Assembly (NCBI GenBank): GCA_016788705.1
Contig: JAEUSQ010000057.1
Span: forward strand, 1-64,000
Length of the DNA stretch: 64,000 nucleotides
DNA from: Bacteroidetes Order II. bacterium
GTDB lineage: Bacteria; Bacteroidota; Rhodothermia; Rhodothermales; UBA2364
Reading direction: 5' to 3'
The notes beneath the pieces were generated by a model. The model saw only the letters and a program-made list of their open reading frames with translations, was not told the origin of the DNA and searched no databases. The stretch's first letter is position 1; each line of letters begins with the position of its first letter. Below are positions 12,001 through 18,509 of the stretch, piece by piece. A program made the translations under genes and the position numbers.

Positions 12001-12369
12001 AATGGGATTTATGTCTCTGGCTATAGTGGAGGAAGTTTAGACTTAGATATTATCGAAGGTGGTGCCAATCAGGCCGTTTACTTTTTGTACGACTGGCGGC
12101 AACGACGCGCCGCCGGTGGGGCTTATGCACGGGTCTATGGTACGTTCGATGTTTACGTGGCTTCGCTCGGTGCTTCTTTCGATGTGAAAGGAGAGGTCAG
12201 TTACAATGGGCGTTGGGATATCCAAGGACGTGCAAACTCAAATCTAAAAGGAACCGTTTGGCCCTGCGATAGCAATTCTTCTTGTTCTCGTTGGTGTGCA
12301 GGGTGCTTGGGCGTAAGCGCCGAGTTAAGCTACCGAAATGGCAAGTTTGATGTGGATGTGGATTGGTAA
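6073..12369 (+). CDS. Giant exported multidomain surface protein
   Basis: This protein of about 2,098 aa has a signal peptide (MKTALSSSF... ending SLRAQ); an ATG two codons earlier (6067) is also possible. After an N-terminal domain (about 30-195) comes an Ig/fibronectin-like segment (about 197-315) with the ILLSPQHQT and YAWEVAALD patterns seen in giant Bacteroidota surface proteins. Residues of about 570-1330 hold at least six carboxypeptidase-regulatory-like (transthyretin-fold) repeats, recognisable by patterns such as GxVxxxxGxPLxGxxV and TDxxGxYxF. Residues of about 1340-2060 are almost all beta strands with repeated amphipathic pieces (LDNLRFGYQ, LQSLEIAQSG), and may form a solenoid or AsmA-like lipid-binding groove. 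The C-terminus has a cluster of four cysteines with spacing C-x5-C-x3-C-x2-C. I see no T9SS sorting domain. The role is unknown; it is likely a surface structural or adhesion protein working with its two neighbours. Confidence 0.75.
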   Translation: MKTALSSSFLRLTGFLLFLLPLSLRAQSTEWSVLVSGIPSNPPNTVSSLLDLLDSGKITVSVRYTGSSSPTVYVNVLVTSDYTGAAGVATNGLGTALDRARSLGLNTSRVLATAFSAAHTMQKGPFSEVRTLRNWADDLSWRTNYDPKLRNTLIQTNALPEGQHGLYVWLSTKSDGQGDLLAEYTYSTQFSSPEPPILLSPQHQTTLREAYPRFSWQTATASYPMGDVFYRLRIVEVLPGQSNEQALRTNADYFATSIKNATQLAYPADALKFEHGRTYAWEVAALDADSQPIATRFRSEAFTFSYSDPQEQGYIIALKPSKSNFRAGDRLLAQAQLEPSPQKDAGAWNALGVEKVVITDEKFDMADLQTPGVFDRLMLSVSPGFTPSREVLLLQNQAIQSTEWLLDDVGQSYVLAWRFMGKTASGNQYSTVQYVLVRSSAPVQLRLAEAGGQTPKTTNDPLPFSFTKLPDTGWSGLTVKALLYPIPEGADENTTAQTLFGQFSTLYNQPPPGIQTWQQVLAGATNGVLSLPANDLEGPVFVAFRVEGMVNNQIVRSGVGLYKLTQPPSNLVLRRIAGIITNLAGDPLGSYDVTLRFTTIIGQIRRAVTLNTRTDANGGYRFELEFPKLTAPNDRSPLPFELSVDGKAYYFSQVWQGSLRGQNIENIDFTLSPDRQDFVFMGDVEDEAGFNVEDAQVFFQTRNAGLGIAATWEPLQPYTAQTIGNGKFQIRYSFPTAQTPTEANPKEFRLRIVPPANLIGKLLERTYTGFLTGRDILNFAVELPGVGGQITGRLERMETGLAMTNGVAELRDTNGQTLQRSGLRSGTFTFQNLLPGTYNLYFVKNGYQSALHPHNPILAGGIRVNWADQINLQTLQAKPNDKPFYLSARNRDNEPAAATIFAMNTAQFQAFQSWRLMNTCASAMPLPALFTYHSVADANANAQQHLHLLPTLDGDFGETQYHFVYFLPGHGFRMRTIEATTDAPETQQIRLTACPTTISGIVRRNDTNEPVVDAFVQIQSGDLTYSQNTNADGLYVFQGISAGNYTITAQKTGIGSIRVAGIQVDAASQRQVDLMINRETGSLSGFVRDTNGVGRYDALVTINGLGRNTRTAADGSYRIDLVPLGEYRMTASSTGLRTATSQPTTISVNRTTTLNFSLEEVRGNVRLTIYGPQNVVIPNAVVEIPATNQSQRTDGNGVVLFEDIRAGSTTFRVSTPNGPFTPKTQTLNFAFLLSNEARASIFLNEGMVVRGVVRSNLGRPLSGVRVSMEGRPDLTTTTNDLGEYLLRGIAGFNGGTVAGVNIPASTPLILATKTGFQAGSQTVTFASGETVFADFTLQPAPFDRLLGFQIFVENLREENGRRFVSGAFTAVPNTPLLTLAPQIQLPFDELEIDANNRPIGGSARLSIGNLSLRLFGIEATLRGPNGQPLELIAQANGTGAIRGEILLQTDRLLSLIPGASATPILIPLPVSCNNGPCLTADGLSAFNADIVLPNLDWEIQLWGYSLQIQRLTLNRNGICLNGEIPVAGIQPIRFTGLCISPEGRVTGPTIPEFTFDISAFHFQLRTIRFDAGGLSAASGTIGINGLAANGGRLSINFRNLRISTQGQIVRADIEVPNNRLAIPGFPMNITSASFVTLGQDIALRFGGNIPLPDPIGRSLTLQSLEIAQSGAVSALLPANTRFDLAGIQVLLANMNLQVNGPNIRLDLGASLDFPIPGMPAPAAQMYFSHRNGNLSFGVNEIAVPRFSLGPVSLDNLRFGYQNQTFSGSLDMAIAGTMEVGGSFRYRDGRNYAFEVRNQTPIPLGPIELAGFTGGMSRQNDNWRFYLQNVQLGFPRTQDALALVGDLDVRLSNGGPRIEIDGRMTAASGQLTLGTAHLLLDVPRGRFEGNTTIGNPFGEPIRSVANAEGAVDIRAGWQPGGNDLQYWFVGARLDVDLFRVIEARGRMFAGANYRPFGDVDQRFRDYFNHHPTTNEVLNGIYVSGYSGGSLDLDIIEGGANQAVYFLYDWRQRRAAGGAYARVYGTFDVYVASLGASFDVKGEVSYNGRWDIQGRANSNLKGTVWPCDSNSSCSRWCAGCLGVSAELSYRNGKFDVDVDW

Positions 12370-12428
12370 TACACCCTACCCCATAATCACCCTCATTTTT
12401 TGTATAAAGTATAAAAAAGCATAGACCT

Positions 12429-14375
12429 ATGAAAAAGTTTTTTTTCTTGCTATTCTGCCTCTGCCTTCACTTAATAGAAAACCATGCAGTAGCACAAGAG
12501 GGCGGTTTTGCCCTGCGCGGTCCCGGCGGTGTAGTCTTGGCATGGGAAGGAGCCGTACTCAACCAAACCAATCCTATTGGTGGCTTTGTCGGATACCATA
12601 TCTATCGCGAATCTCCGGGAAGTGACCCTATTCGCCTGACCGATCAACCGTTGTCCATGCCTGCCAACGAAGCCGAATTGACGCAGAAAGCAGGAGATCG
12701 CGTAATAAAATGGATCAAAGCGGCACGTGCAAAAGATGCCGAAGCCTTGTTGCGCCGTATCCAAACCGAAGACCCACGTACCAAATTATTATTTTTGTAC
12801 GACCCATTTTTTGCCGAAGTCGCGGGAGTACGCTATACAGACCGCACCGCAAAACCACAACAAACTTATACCTATCGCGTAGTTCAGGTTAAAACCGATG
12901 GAACCGAATCTGCCCCTATTGCACGGTTTCAAGTGGCAGCAGGGTTGCCAGAGCCGCCCGCAAAGCCAACAAGCATCCATATCGTACAACAAGGTTTACT
13001 ACCCATTGTACAGTGGTCTCCCAACAAAACCGCCAAAGCGCCCTTTTATCATGTTTATCGTAGCACATCCCCAGACCGAAGCTGGATTCGGGTACACCCC
13101 AATCCGGTCATCATCCTGCCGCGAAGCGACGATCCAGAGCCAATGGGTATTTTTGCCGACTCCACCCTTGCACTCGATGAGACAGTCTATTATGGCGTGC
13201 GGGCAGTAGATCTGGCTGGAAATGAAAGCGAGTTAACCGTTTCGCCAAGTATTCGCCTACACCCCACCCGCCACTACCCGCTTCCAGACAGCATCCACAC
13301 CATTTCAGTGGGCAATACCATACAATTGCGCTGGAAAAACCGTCCCGAAAATGCCGCAAGGGGCTTTGGAATCCTACGGGCCTCCTTAAGCAATCCAAAA
13401 GACCTTCGGTTACTCACGACGCAGCCCCTTGCACCAGAAATGACCGCCTTCTCTGATCCTAATGTACAAGGCGAAGACGCATACCTCTACCGCATCTTGT
13501 TATATGATGAAACAGGCGCAGTGGCGGATACGTCTGCCCAAATTCCAGCCATTTGGGAAAACACCGAAATCTTGCCCGCACCCGAAAACGTGGCCATAAA
13601 GGTACAAGACGAAAAAACTTTGCTTTCATGGGAAGCCGTTTACGGCGCAATCGGATACGAAGTATTCTACTTTGCCGCCGTCGGAGCCGACCCCATCCAA
13701 CTGTCTGCCCGTATTCCTGCCACCGAATCCATGTTTGTATTGCCCGCACACTTACTCCGAAAAGGAGAAGTGGCTGGGTTTTCCGTTCAAGCCATCAATG
13801 CCTCTGGAAAGTCAGGGCAAATCAGTGAACCCACCTTTTACACACCCAACCTTGCACCAAACCCACCAGAAAACATCGAGATAACGCCCGTTCTGGGAGG
13901 TATTCAACTAAACTGGCAAGCCCCCTATAACCAATTCCCAGACCGATACCGCATCTTCCGTAGCACCACAGATGGTCAGTGGGAACAAATTGGAACCGTT
14001 ACATCGGGAGAACCATTGCACTGGTTGGATGAGAATCCGGCTACCGAAACCAGATCATATGCAATTACCGCCGTTTTAGGCCCACAAGAAAGTCCACCAA
14101 CCCAAAGCCGAACTGTCGTCGCCACCTCCACTCCTGCCGCGTCTCTACAAGCGAGTGGAACTTCCAAAGGCATCTTGCTCACATGGACAAATCCAGAACC
14201 ACATACCGTCTATCGCCGTACTGGAAATGGCCTGCTGGAAAAAGTCGCCAATACCATTTCGGATGGCTTATGGCTGGATGCAACGGTTCAAAAAGGGAAA
14301 CGCTATGCCTACGTGATTACCGCCGCTACCAACCCAAACTTGCATTCAGAAGAGGTCTCTATCACCTTCCACTAA
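12429..14375 (+). CDS. Exported fibronectin type III-repeat protein
   Basis: The 648-aa protein begins with a signal peptide (MKKFFFLLFCLCLHL, cleavage near AVAQ). The mature part contains about five fibronectin type III-like domains. Each is marked by a W near the start (VVLAWEG, PIVQWSPN, IQLRWKN, TLLSWEA, IQLNWQA, ILLTWTN) and a Y-x-V/I pair late in the domain (YTYRVVQ, YYGVRAV, YLYRILL, RSYAITAV, YAYVITAA). No catalytic motif or C-terminal sorting signal is visible. It follows the giant protein by 59 bp on the same strand and is probably made with it. It most likely acts in protein-protein or protein-carbohydrate contact at the cell surface. The function is inferred only from the repeats and the location. 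Confidence 0.8.
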   Translation: MKKFFFLLFCLCLHLIENHAVAQEGGFALRGPGGVVLAWEGAVLNQTNPIGGFVGYHIYRESPGSDPIRLTDQPLSMPANEAELTQKAGDRVIKWIKAARAKDAEALLRRIQTEDPRTKLLFLYDPFFAEVAGVRYTDRTAKPQQTYTYRVVQVKTDGTESAPIARFQVAAGLPEPPAKPTSIHIVQQGLLPIVQWSPNKTAKAPFYHVYRSTSPDRSWIRVHPNPVIILPRSDDPEPMGIFADSTLALDETVYYGVRAVDLAGNESELTVSPSIRLHPTRHYPLPDSIHTISVGNTIQLRWKNRPENAARGFGILRASLSNPKDLRLLTTQPLAPEMTAFSDPNVQGEDAYLYRILLYDETGAVADTSAQIPAIWENTEILPAPENVAIKVQDEKTLLSWEAVYGAIGYEVFYFAAVGADPIQLSARIPATESMFVLPAHLLRKGEVAGFSVQAINASGKSGQISEPTFYTPNLAPNPPENIEITPVLGGIQLNWQAPYNQFPDRYRIFRSTTDGQWEQIGTVTSGEPLHWLDENPATETRSYAITAVLGPQESPPTQSRTVVATSTPAASLQASGTSKGILLTWTNPEPHTVYRRTGNGLLEKVANTISDGLWLDATVQKGKRYAYVITAATNPNLHSEEVSITFH

Positions 14376-14533
14376 GCTCCTATTCACCTATTCGCCTGCC
14401 AACTTAAAAAAAGCCTCCTTTTAATCGTTCTGCCATTACCTGCAAAAGCCCTTGCTTTATTGCAGCAACATCTCGTACCTTATACGCTGCAGTACTGGTT
14501 ATTTAATAAGGAAAAGAAGAAAGCCATGAGTCA

Positions 14534-14570
14534 GGTGTAATTTCTTATGCTACATTGCATACATTACACC
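14534..14570. repeat. Nested inverted repeat upstream of the xisH remnant
   Basis: Perfect 8-bp arms GGTGTAAT (14534-14541) and ATTACACC (14563-14570) enclose a smaller inverted repeat ATGC / GCAT (14547-14550 and 14557-14560). There is no T run after it. It lies in the 277-bp gap between the fibronectin-type gene and the xisH remnant, so it could be an operator, a recombination-site relic or a weak terminator. The rest of the gap holds no gene that I can support. Confidence 0.45.
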
Positions 14571-14652
14571 ACTCCTTTGCAACATGCTTGCCATATAAAA
14601 GCCTAGATTTGAGACAAATTAAAAATCTTTAGGGCTTTATCTCTATACAAAC

Positions 14653-14960
14653 ATGGCTGCAAAAGACAAATACCACGAAGCGGTAAAAGTTGCACTGATT
14701 AAAGAAAAATGGATTATCATACACAATCCATACATTTTGCACGTGGACAACAAAGACGATTGGCAAGGAGATTTAGGCGCAGAAAAAATTTTGGCGACAG
14801 AAAAAGGAAGCGGAAAAATTGCAGTAGAAATTAAAACATTTGGAAACCCTTCGCACTATTCCGATTTTCATGTAGCCCTTGGGGCAATACATCAATTACA
14901 AATTTGCCTTACCAATCCAAGAGCCTGAGCGTCGTATCGTTTTGGCGTTTCCAGCGACGG
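14653..14960 (+). pseudogene. xisH: Broken XisH-type protein (fdxN excision controlling factor family)
   Basis: The reading frame from the ATG at 14653 matches the N-terminal two-thirds of XisH: AAKDKYHEAVKVALIKE near the start, a DLGAEK motif near residue 40, and KIAVEIKTF near residue 55-63. XisH proteins are usually about 138 aa and belong to the restriction-nuclease-like fold. At about 14881 the frame must shift: in the original frame it ends at 14928 as LGAIHQLQ, while the next frame continues with the expected GQYINYKFAL and PERRIVLAFP. One extra G in the GGGG run explains the shift. Beyond about 14960 the expected C-terminus is missing, and the next frame runs to 15196 with no similarity I can see. 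The usual partner gene xisI is absent. It is therefore a decayed remnant of a mobile xisHI pair. Confidence 0.8.
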
Positions 14961-15192
14961 TGCAAACTTGGAGTTTTGCGGTTCCCTGTCTGCCAGCAGG
15001 TATTCAAGTGCAGGTTGACAGCTTAGTGCTCCGAATTGAAAATCAGCGAAACGAAACCCCCACAGTGGTAAGCGACAAACCGTTAGAGCCAATGCTAACT
15101 AAGATAACGATGAATGCCTATAGATGTAGGACTTATACGTTTGACATCGTATCATCTGGCATTACGCCTCGAAAAAATAAAAACGCAATTTT

Positions 15193-15639
15193 ATGAATCC
15201 CATACTCAAAAAATTAGGCTATAAAGGCCAATCGTTGGTACTACTACTGGGGGCACCGGAGTCTTTTGCAGCGGTGGCACAAGCATTTGAAACGCCACCA
15301 GAAGTAATACCTAATAAAAAATACACCTTTATCCTTGCTTTTGCAAAAGATCAACAAGCCCTGAACGAATTGACTACGGGCATCACCACCCTTTTAGAAG
15401 GTGATGGACATCTTTGGCTGGCCTATCCCAAGAAAACTTCACGAGCGTACAAATCTGACCTCTCCCGCGAAGTGGTTGGGGCCTGTTTAGGAGGCCAAGA
15501 CTTCGAACCCGTGACACAAATTGCCATTGACGAAGACTGGTCCGCTCTCCGATTTCGGCATGTCGGCAATATTAAAACCATGACCCGCAGTTTTGCCGCC
15601 ACCCAAGAAGGTCAGAGGCGAACAAAGAAGCCTGACTAA
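15193..15639 (+). CDS. DUF3052-like small protein
   Basis: This 148-aa cytoplasmic protein starts with MNPILKKLGYKGQSLVLLLG and contains APESF, a central WLAYPKKTS motif near residue 77 and the end motif IDEDWSALRFRHV. These match the pattern I know for DUF3052-type proteins (start KLGxKxGxxV, APExF, LWxxWPKKxS, DLxRDVV, VDExWSGLxF). Their function is not known. The gene lies between the xisH remnant and recA, and ends about 160 bp before recA. The start ATG overlaps the tail of the decayed frame upstream. The assignment rests on recalled motifs only. Confidence 0.65.
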   Translation: MNPILKKLGYKGQSLVLLLGAPESFAAVAQAFETPPEVIPNKKYTFILAFAKDQQALNELTTGITTLLEGDGHLWLAYPKKTSRAYKSDLSREVVGACLGGQDFEPVTQIAIDEDWSALRFRHVGNIKTMTRSFAATQEGQRRTKKPD

Positions 15640-15660
15640 GGCACTTTTTCACGGGCCTCA

Positions 15661-15692
15661 TTTGCATGTATGAAAGTGGGTGCTTATATTGT
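15661..15692 (+). promoter_or_regulatory. Candidate Bacteroidota-type promoter of recA
   Basis: A TTTG at 15661-15664 resembles the -33 box of Bacteroidota sigma-A promoters. A TATATTGT at 15685-15692, 20 bp further on, partly matches the -7 box TAnnTTTG. Transcription would start near 15699, about 100 bp before the recA start codon at 15800. Confidence 0.4.
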
Positions 15693-15695
15693 TTT

Positions 15696-15741
15696 CACAT
15701 GTAATAAATGTGTGCGTCCGCATGTGACACACTGTTGTCAC
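15696..15741. promoter_or_regulatory. Two inverted repeats in the recA leader, possible operators
   Basis: CACAT (15696-15700) and ATGTG (15708-15712) form one inverted repeat with a 7-bp spacer. GTGACA (15724-15729) and TGTCAC (15736-15741) form a second with a 6-bp spacer. The first sits at the expected transcription start and the second shortly after it, as a repressor site would. Binding by a LexA-type repressor is only a guess, and no lexA gene is in the window. Confidence 0.4.
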
Positions 15742-15799
15742 CCCTTCATGGGTAACTTTCTATCCGTAAAACAGCAACCACAATATAAACCATACGCTC

Positions 15800-16915
15800 A
15801 TGGCAAAGAACTCAATCTCCCGTGCCGAATCTGGCGCATCTACCGAAGACGCAAAACGCAAATCCTTGCTAATGGCCCTTCAGAAAATCGAAAAAGATCA
15901 TGGAAAAGGAACCATCATGCGGCTTGGTGACAGTCCTGCCACCAAAATTGAAGCCATTTCTACAGGCTCTTTGGCCTTAGACTTTGCACTGGGAATTGGC
16001 GGCGTGCCACGGGGACGGATCATTGAGATATATGGGCCGGAGTCTTCGGGGAAAACAACCTTGGCCACCCATGTGGTAGCAGAAGCCCAAAAAGCTGGCG
16101 GGATCTGTGCCATCATTGATGCCGAACACGCTTTTGATCCTACTTATGCCAAAAAATTAGGGGTCAATATAGATGACCTTTTAATTTCCCAGCCGGATAA
16201 TGGTGAACAAGCCCTCGAAATCTGTGACACGCTGGTGCGTTCTGGTGCGATGGATGTTGTGGTGATAGATTCGGTGGCTGCGCTTGTGCCGCGTGCAGAG
16301 ATAGAAGGTGAAATGGGTGACAGTTTTATGGGGGTTCATGCCCGCCTTATGAGTCAGGCTCTACGCAAGTTAACTGGGATGATCAGCCGCACACGCACCG
16401 TCGTAATTTTCATCAACCAATTGCGGGATAAGATTGGGGTCATGTTTGGTAGTCCTGAGACCACCACTGGGGGGCGTGCACTTAAGTTTTACGCCTCGGT
16501 TAGGCTCGACATTCGCCGTATTGCAGCAATTAAAGAAGGCTCTGATGTCGTGGGAAACCGTACAAAGGTGAAAGTGGTCAAAAACAAAGTGGCACCGCCT
16601 TTCAAAGAAGTGGAATTTGACATCATCTATGGCGAAGGCATTTCGGCATTAAGCGAACTGATTGATATTGCACTGGAACATAAAATTATCAGCAAGAGCG
16701 GATCATGGTTCTCTTATGGTGAGATTCGTATCGGGCAAGGACGGGATGCCACAAAAGAATGGTTGCTCAAAAATGACCAGTACCGGAGCGAAATCAAAGA
16801 TAAAATTAAAACCTTGCTCAACAAAGACAGCGAAATAGCACCCGTCACACCGGAAGAACTTGCTGAAGCCAATTTAGATGCCGAAGACGATGATTTGTGG
16901 GACCTTGACGACTAA
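15800..16915 (+). CDS. recA: Recombinase RecA
   Basis: The 371-aa protein is full length for RecA. It has the RecA N-terminal helix ([17 protein letters not shown]), the Walker A motif GPESSGKT at 79-86, the Walker B region [10 protein letters not shown], the loop motif [13 protein letters not shown], and an acidic tail ([12 protein letters not shown]). RecA forms ATP-dependent filaments on single-stranded DNA, carries out strand exchange in homologous recombination, and promotes LexA self-cleavage in the SOS response. The gene appears to be transcribed alone: it has its own candidate promoter and is followed by a strong terminator. No key residue is missing. Confidence 0.98.
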   Translation: MAKNSISRAESGASTEDAKRKSLLMALQKIEKDHGKGTIMRLGDSPATKIEAISTGSLALDFALGIGGVPRGRIIEIYGPESSGKTTLATHVVAEAQKAGGICAIIDAEHAFDPTYAKKLGVNIDDLLISQPDNGEQALEICDTLVRSGAMDVVVIDSVAALVPRAEIEGEMGDSFMGVHARLMSQALRKLTGMISRTRTVVIFINQLRDKIGVMFGSPETTTGGRALKFYASVRLDIRRIAAIKEGSDVVGNRTKVKVVKNKVAPPFKEVEFDIIYGEGISALSELIDIALEHKIISKSGSWFSYGEIRIGQGRDATKEWLLKNDQYRSEIKDKIKTLLNKDSEIAPVTPEELAEANLDAEDDDLWDLDD

Positions 16916-16933
16916 TGGATGGATTTTCCTATC

Positions 16934-16970
16934 AAAGAGCCTTTTCCCCGGAAAAGGCTCTTTTTGTTTT
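16934..16970 (+). terminator. Rho-independent terminator of recA
   Basis: The perfect arms AAAGAGCCTTTTCC (16934-16947) and GGAAAAGGCTCTTT (16950-16963) form a long stem followed by a T-rich run to 16970. It begins 19 bp after the recA stop codon. Confidence 0.9.
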
Positions 16971-17026
16971 CCATCGTTTTTCGTTAACTTCCAAATATTA
17001 TTTTTAACAGAAAACCCAAAGCCTCG

Positions 17027-18331
17027 ATGAAAAACCCAGAATTGACGCATATGCGTGGCGAAGATGGTGTGTGGCTACAAGATACACCAGATAATCCCAT
17101 GATCATTAATGCTGTATTGTTGTTCGATCGGTTACGCCTTGCCGATTTTCTAGAGGTCTGGGATAAAAATGTGATGCAAGTAACCGACGAGGCTACTGGA
17201 CAAATGCAATACCATCGGTTTAAGAAAAGGGTGGTATATCAGCAAGGTAAATTTTACTGGCAAGAAGACCCTCATTTCGAAATCAATAATCACATTTTTG
17301 CCGTGCAAGATCCGGAAATACGAAACGAAGAAGATCTTGCGCTTTATCTGGGACGCGAGGCATCTAAGTTGCTGCCCAGAGAACGCTCATTATGGCAACT
17401 GCATTTCTTTGAGGAAATTGGCGATGGATCGGCCTTAGTTGTTCGTATTCATCATTGCATGGGCGACGGGGTAGCGTTGATCCCTATTTTATTCTCTTTG
17501 ATTGACGAGGTTTCTGGAAATACATCCGATTTAGAAAAAGTCTCAAAACCACTCATCCCCGCTTGGGTTCGTTTTGGTTTGGTTCCGCTCACCGCAATTC
17601 CCGTCCTATTGCGCCGTTTGTGCTGGATTCCGGACCGCACTATTTTGCATGGCCCTAAAATGAATGGGGAAAAACGTTTTGGCTGGACAGCCCCACTCCC
17701 CATGAAAGACGTAAAAGCGCTTAAAAATGCGATGGGGGCAACGGTGAATGATGTATTAATGGCTTGTGTCACTGGTGCCTTTCGTCGCTATTTGCAGCAA
17801 AATGGCCAAAACGTTCCAACAAAAGTCCGGACATCTATGCCTGTTAACCTCCGCACAACTGGCGAGCGAATCCGGATGGAAAATCAATTCTCTATTGCAT
17901 TTCTCGAACTACCCTTGCACCCGGCGGATCCAATCATGCGGGCAAAAAAAGTAAAACAAGGATTGGATCGGTTTAAACGGTCTTTACAGCCTTTTATTAT
18001 GCTCAAAGCGGCAGCGATCGTATCCAATATGTTCCCGACCAATGTTGCGCGCTTTGTGCTAAACTTGTTTGCCAACAAAACCACTGCCGTTACAACCAAC
18101 GTGCCTGGACCGCAAGAAGACCTACATTTGGCAGGAAAACGGGTGCGGAGTATGATGTTCTGGGTGCCTACCCGTGCCCGAATTGGGATGGGAATCTCCA
18201 TTCTCAGCATGTCGGGGGCGGTACGTGTGGGTATTATGGGGGATACTGCCGTTCTTTCGGATCCGAAAATGTTCGCAGATGGCTTTATCGAGGAGTTTGA
18301 ATACCTGCGGACACATTATCTAAAAAAATAG
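17027..18331 (+). CDS. Wax ester synthase/diacylglycerol acyltransferase (WS/DGAT)
   Basis: The 434-aa protein belongs to the bacterial WS/DGAT family, which transfers fatty acyl groups from acyl-CoA to alcohols or diacylglycerol to make storage lipids. The acyltransferase motif HHxxxDG is present as HHCMGDG near residues 144-150. Other family features are an ND near residue 240 (TVNDVLMACV), the LRTTGE segment, and NVPGP near the C-terminus. The length is slightly below the usual 450-470 aa. It has no membrane segment and should work at the inner membrane surface or on lipid droplets. The gene is monocistronic, and converges with yicC on the other strand. Several lineages use such enzymes for acylation other than storage, so the product is uncertain. 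Confidence 0.88.
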   Translation: MKNPELTHMRGEDGVWLQDTPDNPMIINAVLLFDRLRLADFLEVWDKNVMQVTDEATGQMQYHRFKKRVVYQQGKFYWQEDPHFEINNHIFAVQDPEIRNEEDLALYLGREASKLLPRERSLWQLHFFEEIGDGSALVVRIHHCMGDGVALIPILFSLIDEVSGNTSDLEKVSKPLIPAWVRFGLVPLTAIPVLLRRLCWIPDRTILHGPKMNGEKRFGWTAPLPMKDVKALKNAMGATVNDVLMACVTGAFRRYLQQNGQNVPTKVRTSMPVNLRTTGERIRMENQFSIAFLELPLHPADPIMRAKKVKQGLDRFKRSLQPFIMLKAAAIVSNMFPTNVARFVLNLFANKTTAVTTNVPGPQEDLHLAGKRVRSMMFWVPTRARIGMGISILSMSGAVRVGIMGDTAVLSDPKMFADGFIEEFEYLRTHYLKK

Positions 18332-18458
18332 ATGTCGTCCATACCGCTACGGCCCGTTCTGGCTTGTCCCCAATGCACCTTGACCTGCCATAGATGCTTC
18401 GAAGGTGATTTTGTGCTGGTGCAATTCCTTTTGACAGTGCAGGATAATTTGGGTTTAA

Positions 18459-18505
18459 TTTGATGCGTCAGTTGTATCCACTTGCTTTAACGCATCAAAA
18501 GCAAG
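18459..18505. repeat. Two overlapping, mutually exclusive inverted repeats
   Basis: The 10-bp arms TTTGATGCGT (18459-18468) and ACGCATCAAA (18490-18499) form one stem. The 8-bp arms CTTGCTTT (18481-18488) and AAAGCAAG (18498-18505) form another. The second stem encloses the right arm of the first and shares bases 18498-18499, so both cannot form at once. They lie just after the yicC stop codon (18510, minus strand) and 128 bp after the WS/DGAT gene. No T run is present, so it is not a standard terminator. Confidence 0.6.
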
Positions 18506-18509
18506 CACA

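Noticed and set aside
14376-14523. Open continuation of the FnIII gene frame after its stop codon
   Set aside because: It is about 50 codons long, has no start codon and no similarity; the protein already ends in a complete domain.
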